A DNA stretch of 64,000 nucleotides, taken from Taudactylus pleione (Eukaryota; Chordata; Amphibia; Anura; Myobatrachidae). The stretch is taken from the NCBI GenBank assembly GCA_031769625.1, contig JAUIMM010001586.1:534501-598500 (forward strand). The letters run 5' to 3'. This document shows, piece by piece, positions 1-10,443 of the stretch. Below the pieces are notes generated by a model. That model made no database searches. It had not been told where the DNA came from and saw only the letters and a program-made list of their open reading frames with translations. Position numbers and translations under genes: made by a program. Within the stretch, counting starts at the first letter, position 1; every line of letters starts with the position of its first letter.

Positions 1-398
1 AAAACGGCGAGTGGAAATCAGAACGCAGGCGTGCTTAAAGGTCAAAACGGGCGTTTTATGGGTGTGCATATTTAAAACAGCAGCGTCATTGACCACGTCA
101 CTGGGTTTTTTTTTAAGCCAGAACTGTTCGCAAAATTGTGGTAGCAAAAACCAACCACAAGAATAGCGAGCAGTTCATACGCTGGTCGATGTACTCGATT
201 AATCTAATAAATAGCGGACATGACGTATGGTGCGAGCGGCCAGGGGGCGTTTTTAACAAATAAACGAGCGTATGTTTTGCTCGCTCGTTCAGACTTAGAG
301 GTGTGAACAGACTGCAATTTGCGAACGGATCATTTGAATAGCCACCCCTTGTTTTTGAACGAACGACCGCAAATAGCGAACGGCTCTGAATCAGGCCC
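1..398. mobile_element. Harbinger-type MITE, family A, copy 1 (left part cut by window edge)
   Basis: The right terminus reads CGGCTCTGAATCAGGCCC, the same end as the complete copies at 7.8 kb and (inverted) at 17.5 kb, and the interior aligns with them almost base for base. It has no coding capacity. The left terminus lies outside the window. Confidence 0.75.
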
Positions 399-744
399 AG
401 TGATCCCTATGGCTACAGTACAGGCATTTTCTGAAAAGTATCAGTGTGTTTTCATCAAAAAATACATCTTACTAACTGCTTTGGGTCTAGTTTACATTTG
501 GATGTAAGTCAGGTTTATGACACGCCTCCCAGATGTAGCAGGACACGCCCACTTTACCGCCGCGCTCATAGGTGCTGCTTTCACAATCTCCCTGAAAAGC
601 TTTTTTAAAAGTAGGCAAGTATGATATGAAACATACTGGTGGTAAATTATATCTCCCACATGTCTGCAATGCTGCATTCACATGGTGGATGTTGATATAA
701 TAAGGATCCCAATGGGGCTTATTTATTAACATTATTTTTACTAT
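399..744. other. Unassigned spacer
   Basis: I see no gene, tandem repeat or recognisable element between the MITE end and the DIRS terminus. Short open frames here have no recognisable motifs. Confidence 0.5.
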
Positions 745-749
745 TTCTA

Positions 750-905
750 CTTCAGGGTCCATAGGGTATCCACAGGATACCTTGGGGTATAGGTGTGACG
801 TCAGTCGCAGGGCACCAAAGAGTTAAGCTTTCAGCCTCCCAGGATGCACTAGGTCCCCCTCCTATACCCCGCCCCCGGGCCAAGGCACCTCAGTTTAGTT
901 TGGTG
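750..905. repeat. DIRS copy 1 left inverted terminal repeat
   Basis: The sequence from the CCATAGGGTATCCACAGG motif through the CCCCGCCCCCGGGCCAAGG motif is found as a near-perfect reverse complement at about 6473-6610. This is the DIRS inverted terminal repeat, which also serves as leader and promoter region upstream of gag. Confidence 0.8.
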
Positions 906-1833
906 CCCGGCCGGAGTCGGGTGCACCTGTTGGAGTGGGGGCTAGAAGAGCCCCTGAAGCTTATTCTTCATGCAGCTGTGGCTGCACAACTGGATGAACA
1001 GCATGGACAGTCAGTCATGACGTCCATGCTGTCTTCCCTACACCCCGCCGGTACCAGAACGCCGGTACTGATCCGGGGATGCTGGTGGGCGTCTGGGGTC
1101 ACAGCTAGCGGTGACCCCAGATGCTCCGGACCATGGCCGGATTCAAGGGGGACAGAGGTAAGCAGCGGGGTCCCGCGGTGGGTCCCCGCTGATCACATGG
1201 TCCTAAGTCCCCAGGCAGGGGGCTCCCTGGGGACTGGCTGCAGCGTGGAGCCAGGCGACCAACCTGCGCTTCCACTACCCCCTGGGACAGCGGACCGCAG
1301 CAGAGCGGTAGCGCTGCGGCGTCCCAGGGGTTAAATGCATGCCAGGAGAGCGCGCCTTCCCTGTCTCACAGCCGGCGCCTCCCCCGCTGCACACAGCCCT
1401 CTCTGCATGCTGCCGACTGGTCCTGTGGCAGCGCTCCTCCCCCAGGCCAGCCTCCTCTCTGCTCCTCGGCGGCCATCTTCTCCAGAACTCATGGTGAACG
1501 CTGCTGGAAGCGCTGGACGGAAGCATCGTGGTCTGGGTCCCCCCGCATACCTCTCCTCCGCTGTGGTCAGGTCTGTGTATGCAGCGCTGTGTCCTACCAG
1601 GCCCTGTGTCTGTGTAGTTGAGTGATCAGCGCTGTTAGTGCAGGAATTGTTATTTTTCTGCATTGTATGTGACTGTGCTAGCGCTGCTGCCTGTAATCTT
1701 TTCTTCTCTAAACTGTCAGCTTTATTACTGTCCCTGTTCTTTCTGCTAAAGCCCTTGCGGTGCGGTGCTGCAGGGTGGTCTCTCGCCTATTTAATACTTA
1801 ATTGGTGAGAGAGGTCACATACGTGGTGCCATC

Positions 1834-3294
1834 ATGTCTGAAAGTGATTTTCCCCTCCGGCTACAGTGTACCACGTGCAAAGTACCGTTAGCGGAGGGGG
1901 AGGGTAGCGCGGAGGGCCTTTGCCGGCAGTGTTTGTCCATGGCGCGGCCTATTACGGTTACAGCACCGGTACAGGAGCCGCCCTGGGCTTGTTTCGCTCA
2001 GGCGTTAACAGCTTTAGTGGGCCAGTTAGCTCCGCAGCCCGCGTTTACTCCGATGGGTTTGTCCCAGCAGTCTGTGGTGTCGTCACCCATGCAGGGGTTC
2101 CCACGACAATTGGTGGTACCCCACAGTCTCCCTATTTCCCCGCTCCCGGGTTCTCAGGAGCCAGCGTGGGTTAACTCCCTGACGAGTTCTGTACAGCACT
2201 TGTCGGATGTGTTGCAAGGGGAGTCTGTGATGCGGTCTCATAAAAGGCCGGTGGCGTCTCTGTCCGCTCCTTATGAGGATGACGAAGGGACGTCTGATGA
2301 TGGGGAGATTCTAGATCCTTACGATCAGGAACCTCTCCATACTAAGGACGCTGATGCTAAGTCCAAAGTATATATTCCTGGACTTATTCGGGCGGTCCGC
2401 ACAGCCTTGGTGATTGAGGACGAAGTTCCCCCAGCGGCTAAATCTAAGTATGCCTTTTTCAAAGATGTGAAGGGCGATGCCACAGTCTTTCCTCTTTCGG
2501 GTCAGTTGGTGGACCATTTAGAGGAGGCGTGGAAACAACCTGGCAAAAGATACCAGCCGCAGAGACGCCTGGCGGTGGCTTATCCGTTCGCGGATAATTA
2601 TTTTGCGAAGTGGGAATCCCCTCCACAGGTGGATTCTCACGTGACCCGTCTTGTCCGTAGTGCCACATTGCCGATGCCATCCATGTCCTCCCTTAAGGAT
2701 GCTACGGACCGCAAGGTAGAAATCTGCCTGAAGTCCGCTTATTCCCTTGCAGGGGGGGCAGCACGGCCGGCTATGGCCATTTGCTGGGTTGCCAGAGCGA
2801 TGGAGCGCTGGGCGGATTCATTAGAGGCTTCTTTTGAATCCGACTGTCCGGCCGATCAGGCGGAGTTGATTGGCAATCTCCGTGATTCGGCCACCTACAT
2901 CAACGAGGCGGCTCTAGACATTAGTACTCTGGTGTCTAGAATTTCTTCAGCAGCGGTAGCTGCTCGTCGCACCTTGTGGCTGCGATCCTGGAAGGCGGAC
3001 GCAGATTCCAAGAAAGGTCTGGAAGCGTTGCCGTTTACCGGAGAAGTTCTCTTCGGTCCGGATCTGGATAAGATTGTGGCCACGCTGGCGGCAGCCAAAT
3101 CTGCCTGTCTCCCGTCGGCCGCTGCTCCTTCTGGTTCGGGACCATCGTCCTTTCGGTCATCTAGGGCCCAGGGCAGGCCCAAACCACAGTCGTTTCCTCG
3201 ACAGGCTGGCCCTAAGAAATCGGTCAAGCCCCGGAAGCAGGCATGGAGTACCAGACGTCCGGCCCCCAAGCCAGATGACAAGCCTGCGGCCTGA
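1834..3294 (+). CDS. DIRS gag-like protein (486 aa)
   Basis: This is the first gene of the DIRS element and is open from ATG to TGA. The N-terminus has paired CxxC motifs (CTTCKVP near residue 12 and CRQC near residue 31) that resemble a small zinc-binding module. The middle is acidic and the C-terminus is rich in Ser, Pro, Arg and Lys, as expected of a nucleic-acid-binding tail. DIRS gag proteins are poorly conserved, so the call rests mainly on position upstream of RT inside an element with DIRS ends. The start is the first ATG after the leader (ATCATGTCTG). The stop lies about 25 bases inside the start of the RT frame, so expression of RT would use overlap or reinitiation. Confidence 0.75.
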   Translation: MSESDFPLRLQCTTCKVPLAEGEGSAEGLCRQCLSMARPITVTAPVQEPPWACFAQALTALVGQLAPQPAFTPMGLSQQSVVSSPMQGFPRQLVVPHSLPISPLPGSQEPAWVNSLTSSVQHLSDVLQGESVMRSHKRPVASLSAPYEDDEGTSDDGEILDPYDQEPLHTKDADAKSKVYIPGLIRAVRTALVIEDEVPPAAKSKYAFFKDVKGDATVFPLSGQLVDHLEEAWKQPGKRYQPQRRLAVAYPFADNYFAKWESPPQVDSHVTRLVRSATLPMPSMSSLKDATDRKVEICLKSAYSLAGGAARPAMAICWVARAMERWADSLEASFESDCPADQAELIGNLRDSATYINEAALDISTLVSRISSAAVAARRTLWLRSWKADADSKKGLEALPFTGEVLFGPDLDKIVATLAAAKSACLPSAAAPSGSGPSSFRSSRAQGRPKPQSFPRQAGPKKSVKPRKQAWSTRRPAPKPDDKPAA

Positions 3295-5199
3295 CGGTCC
3301 GGGCCTCCCTTTGGGGGATCCCAGGGTGGGAGGCCGCCTGCTACAGTTCGCCCAGTGTTGGTCGACCACTACGACAGACACTTGGGTTCTGGAGGTGGTT
3401 TCCCACGGATACGCCCTCTCCTTCCGGCACAGACCCCCGGCTTGCTTCTTCACCACGGGTCTCCCATCAGACCGGAACAAGGCTACGGAGCTGCGGAAGG
3501 TATTGCACACTATGCTCCAGGCTGGAGTTATAGTGGCGGTTCCATTCTCCCAGAGGGGCCAGGGTTTCTATTCAAATCTATTTTTGGTACAGAAACCCAA
3601 TGGGTCATATCGTCCGATTCTCAACCTCAAAGCACTCAACAAGTCTTTGCGGGTCCCGAAGTTTCGGATGGAGACCCTACGGTCCATCATTCTGGCGCTG
3701 GAACCTGGAGACTACTTGGTGTCATTGGACATACAGGACGCTTACCTGCATGTCCCTATTCTTTGGCGCCATCAACAGTTCCTCAGGTTTGCAATCAGCA
3801 GCGACCACTTCCAGTTTCGGGCGTTACCTTTTGGCCTGGCAACAGCACCACGTGTTTTCACCAAGGTGATGGCGGTCATGGCGGCTTCTCTGCGGCTGCA
3901 GGGAGTCCGCATGTTGCCGTATTTGGACGACCTGTTATTGGTGGCAGGATCTCCAGAGCTCCTGTTACGCCACTTGGACCTGACCATTGCACTGCTGCAA
4001 CGGCACGGCTGGCTAATCAACTGGCAGAAGTCCACTCTAATCCCGTCTTGGAGGATTCTGCATCTTGGAGCCTTATTGGACTCGGGACAGCAAAGGATCT
4101 TCGTGACGGAGGACAAGATCTCTGCTTTACAGTCAAGGGTGCGCAGTTGTCTGCACAGCCGCCGGGTGTCCTTACACTCGGCGATGAGGTTACTGGGCTC
4201 CATGGTGTCGGTGTTCGACATGGTGGAATACGCCCAGTTTCACTCCAGACCTCTGCAGCACCTGATCCTGTCCAAGTGGAACGGGCTGACTCAGTCTCTG
4301 AAGTCCCAGACGATTGTGCTCACCCAGGAGGTTCGCCTGTCCCTTACGTGGTGGTTACAGACGACCCACCTCAACAAGGGACGTCCGTTCTGGGTTCCAA
4401 ATTGGGTCCTGTTGACAACGGACGCCAGTCTTCGGGGCTGGGGAGCAGTTTCGGGTCCACACTTGTTCCAGGGCAGGTGGACGCCGACAGAAGCGGAGCT
4501 TCCAATAAATATCTTGGAACTCGTGCGGTCTTCAATGCTCTCCAGCAGGCACAGCGGTTTCTCCAGGGTCGCCCGGTGCAGGTCCAGTCGGACAACGCTA
4601 CCACCGTGGCCTACATAAACAGGCAAGGAGGAACTCGCAGTCGGGCGGCTCTCGTAGAGGTCTCTCGGATCCTGGTTTGGGCGGAGCGCAATCTTCCGGC
4701 CATATCAGCGGTCTTCATCCCGGGAGTGCTCAATTGGGAGGCGGACTTTCTAAGTCGCCAGGACGTTCATCCGGGGGAATGGTCCCTGCACCCGGACGTT
4801 TTTCAACTACTGGTGGACAGGTGGGGTCTTCCAGAAATCGACCTCATGGCGTCCCGGCACAACAACAAGTTGCCGGTGTACGGGTCTCGCACAAGAGACG
4901 AAGGGGCGTCTCTGGTGGATGCTCTGTCCGTCCGGTGGACGTTCCGGTTCGCATACCTGTTCCCTCCGGTCTCCCTTCTTCCACGGGTAATCCGGAAATT
5001 CAAACAGGAAGGAGGGACGCTCCTGTTGATAGCTCCCGCGTGGCCCAGACGGCACTGGTTCTCAGACCTTCAGGGTCTGTCCGTGGACATTCCTCTGCGG
5101 TTGCCGCTACGACCGGACCTTCTGTCTCAGGGTCCTTGCCTTCACCCGGACCTGACTCGGCTGTCTTTGACGGCGTGGCTGTTGAGACGGCCATGCTGA
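3269..5199 (+). pseudogene. DIRS reverse transcriptase / RNase H (one frameshift)
   Basis: The RT fingers and palm are clear: [18 protein letters not shown], then SLDIQDAYLHVPI, LPFGLATAPRVF and the catalytic YLDD box (LPYLDDLLLV). The RNase H part follows with the [11 protein letters not shown] motif, then VQSDNATTVAYIN and WEADFLSR. The frame breaks near position 4522. RT through LPINILEL is in one frame and the rest of RNase H from RAVFNALQQA is in the next, which is explained by loss of a single base. The downstream frame overlaps the start of the recombinase gene by a few bases, the normal DIRS arrangement. I see no other internal stop. A homologous, more decayed copy lies on the opposite strand at 14.9-16.5 kb. 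Confidence 0.85.
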
Positions 5200-6189
5200 G
5201 GTCCCGGGGGTTTTCCAGCTCTGTGGTGCGTACCATGTTACGAGCTCGGAAACCGTCTTCCGCGAGGATATACCATCGCGTGTGGCATACGTTCTTCCAG
5301 TGGTGTCGACCGAGAGGTTATGCACCGCGGGAGTTTCGTCTGTCTCGGATTCTCGCCTTCCTGCAAGCGGGACTAGATCATGGGCTTCGCCTTGCTTCTT
5401 TGAAGGTACAAGTTTCGGCCCTATCTGTCTGGTTTCACCGTAGGATTGCTACAATCCCGGATGTGCGCACCTTTATGCAGGGTGTTCTCCGCATTCAGCC
5501 GCCCTTTGTTCCACCTGTGGCGCCTTGGGATTTGGCTGTGGTCCTGAGGGCTCTCCAAGGACCGCCGTTTGAACCACTGGGCTCAGTGGATCTTAAATGG
5601 CTAACAGCTAAGACTGTTTTCCTTCTGGCCATTGCTTCGGCCAGACGTGTTTCTGAGTTAGGGGCTCTTTCTTGTAGACCCCCTTTCTTGGTTTTTTATG
5701 GGAACAGGGCAGTGCTCCGCACTCGGCCCGAGTTTCTTCCCAAAGTTGTTTCCCAGTTTCATATTAACGAGGAAATAGTTGTTCCGGCCTTTAACTCACC
5801 GGGTCTTTCCGTGGGTGAGGCCTCTTTGGATGTTGTGCGGGCCTTAAGGACTTATGTTGACCGCACTTCTTCGTTTAGGAAGTCGGACGCTTTGTTTGTC
5901 CTCTTTGGCTTCCGTAAAAAGGGTTGGCCTGCTTCAAAGCAAACTTTGGCAGCCTTATCTTCATGAAGGCCTACCGGTCCCTCCTTCTCTGAAGGCTCAT
6001 TCCACTAGGTCTGTGGGTCCTTCGTGGGCAGCTCGACGTGGTGCCTCGGCAGTTCAGATCTGCAAGGCTGCTACGTGGTCTTCTGTCCATACCTTCGTGA
6101 GGTATTACAGGTTTGACACCTTCGCCTCTCAGGATGCTTCCTTCGGGCGGCGGATTCTCCTTTCTGCACAGGAGCGTCCCCACCCTTAA
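5193..6189 (+). pseudogene. DIRS tyrosine recombinase (one frame break)
   Basis: This is the integrase-like enzyme that defines DIRS elements and would insert the circular DNA copy without target duplication. It starts at an ATG overlapping the end of RNase H. The N-terminal SAM-like part (ARIYHRVWHTFFQWC) is followed by the catalytic core with the first arginine in ASARRVSEL. After a frame break near 5955 come the H-x-x-R box (AHSTRSVGPSWAARRGAS) and the nucleophile region VHTFVRYYRFD. Comparison with the second DIRS copy suggests a short deletion at the break. Without correction the protein stops at about 5966 and lacks the active-site tyrosine. Confidence 0.85.
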
Positions 6190-6320
6190 AGGATACTGCT
6201 TTGGGACATCCCCAAGGTATCCTGTGGATACCCTATGGACCCTGAAGTAGAAAATATGAGATATGGTAAGAACTTACCCTTGTTATCTCTATTTCTACGA
6301 AGTCCATAGGGTTCCACAGG
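6187..6320. repeat. DIRS internal complementary region
   Basis: Just after the recombinase stop, a segment carries GGTATCCTGTGGATACCCTATGGACCCTGAAGTAG joined to sequence matching the far right terminus (ACCATATCTCATATTT inverted). It therefore combines the outer edges of both inverted terminal repeats in complementary form. In DIRS elements this region templates circular junction formation. Confidence 0.7.
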
Positions 6321-6472
6321 ACTCCCGCCCTGTCGCACCTGTGCTGCAGATGGGCTTTGCTCTGGTCACCGGTTTTCCGTCTCCCTCTGGTGAGAATGTG
6401 ATTCTTGTATGTGTCCAGATCTTTGTTCTCTCTCTTCCTTCTCCTCCTCCGGCCTATGGCTTGGTAACTAAC

Positions 6473-6655
6473 TGAGGTGCCTTGGCCCGGGGGCGGGGTA
6501 TAGGAGGGGGACCTAGTGCATCCTGGGAGGCTGAAAGCTTAACTCTTTGGTGCCCTGCGACTGACGTCACACCTATACCCCAAGGTATCCTGTGGAACCC
6601 TATGGACTTCGTAGAAATAGAGATAACAAGGGTAAGTTCTTACCATATCTCATAT
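6473..6655. repeat. DIRS copy 1 right inverted terminal repeat
   Basis: Reverse complement of the left terminal repeat, from the CCTTGGCCCGGGGGCGGGG stretch to the CCCTATGGACTTCGTAG stretch, followed by a short right-end extension also present in the internal complementary region. Confidence 0.75.
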
Positions 6656-7149
6656 TTTTTCACATCTTTTTCACATTATTTTAGTATCACAAGAATTTAC
6701 TAAAGGGCAACTGGAGTAGAATATTTAGTAAGCAGATCGCATTTCCCATAACTGTAATAGGAAATGTGACCTGCCCAGATTTACTAAAAATATATTGTGA
6801 AAAAATACCAGGGGAAGCCCTGTGATAATAACGCCACATGGAAATAGCGTTATCCCTGGTTTCCCGACTTCTGCTCTAAGAGACAGAGTAGAGCCGGGAG
6901 CCGGTGCCTGTGATCAGCTGTGTGGTCTAAATAGACCACAAGATGATCACTGTAAAAAAAAAAATTGCTTAAAAAGCCCACCCACCTGCATCCAGGCACC
7001 GGTGATCGGTGCTCCGGTGATGTCCTCTGGGGCTCTGGTCACCTGGTCTCCTGCACTGTGACCCTGATCAGCTGTTTCATAGAGCAGCTGACCCGAGCCA
7101 CAGTGGAGGAGCTGGGAGACCAGCCAACCTGAGCCCCGAACACCGAGCT
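6656..7149. other. Unassigned, repeat-like
   Basis: It contains short phrases such as AATTTACTAAAGGGCAAC and AGATTTACTAAAAATAT that look like decayed ends of foldback MITEs. I could not define a full element or any gene. Confidence 0.35.
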
Positions 7150-7435
7150 AAGTGTAATCTGAGCGTACGTGGAATCGCGGGGGGTAAGTGTAATCTGAGC
7201 GTAGGTGGAATCGCGGGGGGGTAACTGTAATCTGAGCATAGGTGGAATCGCGGGGGATAAGTGTAATCTGAGCGTAGGTGGAATCGTGGGGGATAAATGT
7301 AATCTGAGCGTAGGTGGAATCGCGGGGGGGGTAAATGCAATCTGAGCGTAGGTGGAATCGCGGGGGACAAGTGTAATCTGAGCGTAGGGGGAATCGCGGT
7401 TGGTAAGTGTAATCTGAGCGCAGGGGGAATCGCAA
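7150..7435. repeat. Minisatellite, about 36-bp unit, 8 copies
   Basis: A unit reading GTAATCTGAGCGTAGGTGGA plus a G-rich half (ATCGCGGGGGATAAGT) is repeated about eight times with small length changes in the G run. All frames appear open on the minus strand only because the unit length is a multiple of three in most copies. It does not look coding. Confidence 0.9.
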
Positions 7436-7595
7436 TGCGATTTTAGTCGGAAATATCACACTACAACCATGTAGATTGTAGTAAATAGGGCCCTACATCC
7501 TGCGTAAACTAGTCATGTCTGCATTAGCTGCTACTCTCCAGTCACTGCACATTTCCAGCTGTAGAAAAGATATTCTCTTTTCCTATCTTTCCTAT

Positions 7596-8535
7596 GGCAG
7601 CACAGATGGTGTAATGGTTAGCATTACTGCCTCACAGCACTGAGTTCGTGGGTTCAATTCACAGCACGGCCCTAACTGTACGGAGTTTTGTATATTCTCA
7701 CTGTGCTTCCGTGGGTTTCCTTCGGGTACTCCGGTTTCCTCCCACGCTCCAAACAATATACTGGTAGGTTAGTTGGCTCCCAACAAAAATTAACCCTAGT
7801 GTGTGTGTGCATGTGATAGGGAACATAGGGCCTGATTCAGAGCCGGACGCAAGTGGCTGCTCATTCGCTCCGAGCGATGTTTGCCCAACTGCGCATGCGT
7901 ACGGATCGTAATACGCATGCGCGAACCAGTCTTTGCGGCCGAAAATCTTGTGCTCGCAAAATAGCGAATACCTGCTATTTTGAGTGACAGAATGAGGCGT
8001 ATGTGGGTGGTAACAGGGGAAGGTGCTTGAAAACGGGGAGTGGAGATCCGATCGCAGGCATGCTTAAAGGTCAAAACGGGCGTTTTAAGGGAGTGCATAA
8101 TTAATACAGCAGCGTCATTGACCACGTCACTTGTTTTTTTTTAACTCAGAACTGCTCGCAAAATAGCGGTTGAAAAAACCAACCACAAGAATAGCGAGCA
8201 GTTCATAAGCTGTTCGATGTACTCGATTAATCTAATAAATAGCGGACATGACGTATGGTGCGAATGGCCAAGGGGCGTTTTTATCAAATAAACGAGCGTA
8301 TGTTTTGCTCGCACGTTCAGACTTAGAGGTGTGAACAGACTGCAATGTGCGAACGGATCATTTGAATAGCCACCCCTTATTTTTGAACGAACGACTGCAA
8401 ATAGCGAACGGCTCTGAATGAGGGCCCTAGATTGTACGCTCCACTGGGGCAGGGACTGATGTGAATGGCCAAATATTCTCTCTGTAAAGCGCTGCGGAAT
8501 ATGTGTGCGCTATATAAATAACTGGTAATAAATAA
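7596..8535 (+). mobile_element. tRNA-derived SINE, interrupted by a MITE
   Basis: The head carries a pol III A-box-like stretch (TGGTGTAATGGTTAGCATTA) and a B box (GGGTTCAATTC). The body includes GTGGGTTTCCTTCGGGTACTC and TCCTCCCACGCTCCAAAC, and the tail is TGTAAAGCGCTGCGGAATAT...TATATAAATAA. The head/body (7596-7827) and tail (8428-8535) are separated by the MITE at 7828-8427. Other, older copies lie at about 41.8 and 43.3 kb. Confidence 0.8.
7828..8427. mobile_element. Harbinger-type MITE, family A, copy 2 (complete)
   Basis: This 600-bp non-coding element has termini GGGCCTGATTCAGAGCCG and CGGCTCTGAATGAGGGCCC. It sits inside a SINE. The flanks (ATA / CTA) are compatible with a mutated 3-bp target duplication. 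The terminal sequence resembles the ends of the autonomous Harbinger element at 18.1-25.7 kb. Confidence 0.85.
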
Positions 8536-9259
8536 ATAATATCTCTATCATAAAGATTCTACACTCTGGGCAGACACCCAGCAGCTCCTGACATATAAAA
8601 CAATACAAAACAAAGCAATTGTAGTAAACTTTTCTGTTTATTATTGCAGCTACTTTATCATAACTTTTGAGTTGTTCAAACAGAGAATGTGACTATTACT
8701 TGAAACCTGTGTACCATAATAAATAATGATATACGATCACTGACACTGGAAAGTAAAGTGGGGGTGTGCAGTGCGGTGACGGAGAGGCCTTCTGCCACTT
8801 GTAAATAACAGATTTGTGTCCAGGTGAGATCAGATTACAAGAGTTGCTATGGCAACAACACTGAAGAGGATACAAACCAATAACACAGTACACACAGCAA
8901 TTGCTGACCCCATGCAGGGGAGAGGAGCAGCAGCCAGCTTACATGCTTCATGTCTTTCTCACTCACATAAGATCAGGAGCCTGTACTAACGCTGTGTTTA
9001 CTCACATGAAATAGTAATCTGCTGGAAAATGCCATTCACATTAAGCTATGTATCAGAACATGAAAATGAAACAAATATTTTAAATATCATTCAGCCACAA
9101 AAATCAACTTACTTTGCTACAGAACACAAAACCAAATGGTATAGTTTATAATGCAATTATAAGCATTCAGATTATTCACATTTTTATACTTAATCTATCT
9201 CTACTGGTCTTCCTAACACTGCACACACTTTTTTTTATTTGTTTCTTATGTATGGCCTC
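8536..9259. other. 3' flank / 3' UTR region of PRDM9
   Basis: No repeat or gene is recognised. On the minus strand an AATAAA lies about 21 bases after the PRDM9 stop and another near 8640. Either could be the polyadenylation signal. Confidence 0.4.
9234..9239 (-). promoter_or_regulatory. Candidate poly(A) signal for PRDM9
   Basis: AATAAA on the minus strand just downstream of the stop codon of the zinc-finger exon. It is very close to the stop, so a more distal signal is equally possible. Confidence 0.25.
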
Positions 9260-10443
9260 TCATTTGTGTGTTCTCTGGTGCATCTTCAGGCTCCCTAATT
9301 GTGAGAAACGCTTTTCACACTCCTCACATACATATGGTCTCTCCCCTGTGTGTGTTCTCTGGTGTATCTTCAGGTTCCCTAATTGTGAGAAACGCTGTTC
9401 ACACTCCTCACATACATATGGTCTCTCCCCTGTGTGTGTTCTCTGGTGTATCTTCAGGTTCCCTAATTGTGAGAAACGCTGTTCACACTCCTCACATACA
9501 TATGGTCTCTCCCCTGTGTGTGTTCTCTGGTGTATCTTCAGGACCCCTAAATGTGAGAAACGCTTTTCACACTCCTCACATACATATGGTCTCTCCCCTG
9601 TGTGTGTTCTCTGGTGTATCTTCAGGACCCCTAAATGTGAGAAACGCTGTTCACACTCCTCACATACATATGGTCTCTCCCCTGTGTGTGTTCTCTGGTG
9701 TATCTTCAGGTTCCCTAATTGTGAGAAACGCTGTTCACACTCCTCACATACATATGGTCTCTCCCCTGTGTGTGTTCTCTGGTGTATCTTCAGGACCCCT
9801 AAATGTGAGAAACGCTGTTCACACTCCTCACATACATATGGTCTCTCCCCTGTGTGTGTTCTCTGGTGTACCTTCAGGTTCCCTAATCGTGAGAAATGCT
9901 TTTCACACGCCTCACATACATATGGTCTCTCCCCTGTGTGTGTTCTCTGGTGTCCTTTCAGGACCCCTAATTCTGAGAAACGCTTGTCACACTCCTCACA
10001 TACATATGGTCTCTCCCCTGTGTGTGTTACTGGATTTAAATGCCCCCTTGCTGCTTGTTTAATTTGTCCTTTATATCCACATGAAAGGCCCTGGCCAGAC
10101 ATATTGCGTTGCTTTCGATCAATTCTGTTTTGTTGTGAAATAACATCAGTAAGACAAGATTTGATTCTATAATTACAGTCTTTTCCTGTATACTTTTCAT
10201 TGTTGTCATTGTGAGAAGCTCTCCGTAGCCTTGTTCGGCTGTTCTCAGTATTTTCTGTAAGGACGGATAAAACTCTTATTTTTGTTGGATTTGATACACT
10301 GGACAATTTTCCTTTCTTGTGTTGCCTCACAGATAGATGTCTCTCACAGTGCTTAGACCTCATATGCTTGCGGAGAATATCTTCATTACTAAAGGCTATT
10401 TTGCAGCATTGACAAGGATGGATTTCTGCCGTCTCTCTTTGTA
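9260..10443 (-). CDS. PRDM9: PRDM9 last exon: isolated C2H2 finger plus nine-finger array
   Basis: A polypyrimidine tract ending TTTTCAG precedes the exon, which begins with two bases completing a codon from the SET exon. It opens with the conserved [12 protein letters not shown] finger (C-x2-C-x12-H-x4-H), the counterpart of the lone finger after SET in PRDM9. A basic linker of roughly 110 residues follows. Then come nine C2H2 fingers of 28 residues joined by HTGERPYVC linkers, and a stop just after the last HQRTHK. All zinc ligands are intact. Residues at helix positions -1/3/6, finger 1 to 9, are E/V/G, R/N/V, H/V/I, Q/N/I, H/V/I, H/V/I, Q/N/I, Q/N/I and Q/S/M. The rest of each finger is almost invariant. 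The complementary strand is also open over most of this exon, but that is a by-product of the 84-bp period. Confidence 0.95.

Larger units (their letters stand above)
745..6655 (+). mobile_element. DIRS-type retrotransposon, nearly complete (DIRS copy 1)
   Basis: The element has the DIRS layout: inverted terminal repeats, gag, reverse transcriptase/RNase H, then a tyrosine recombinase overlapping the end of the RH frame, with an internal complementary region after the last gene. The left end (about 750-905, reading through GGTATAGGTGTGACGTCAGT) reappears inverted at about 6473-6610. There is no target-site duplication, as expected for recombinase-mediated insertion of a circular intermediate. 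Gag is open, but RT/RH and recombinase each carry a frame break, so this copy is probably not autonomous. It is far better preserved than the copy at 13.1-18.1 kb. Confidence 0.9.

Noticed and set aside
7077..7459. Minus-strand open frames with FHLRSDY-type repeats
   Set aside because: Translation of the 36-bp minisatellite. No start context, domain or neighbour supports coding.
9114..10172. Long plus-strand open frame of about 350 residues opposite the zinc-finger exon
   Set aside because: It is the antisense reading of the 84-bp repeat. The period is a multiple of three, so all frames stay open. The minus strand has the zinc ligands and conserved linkers.
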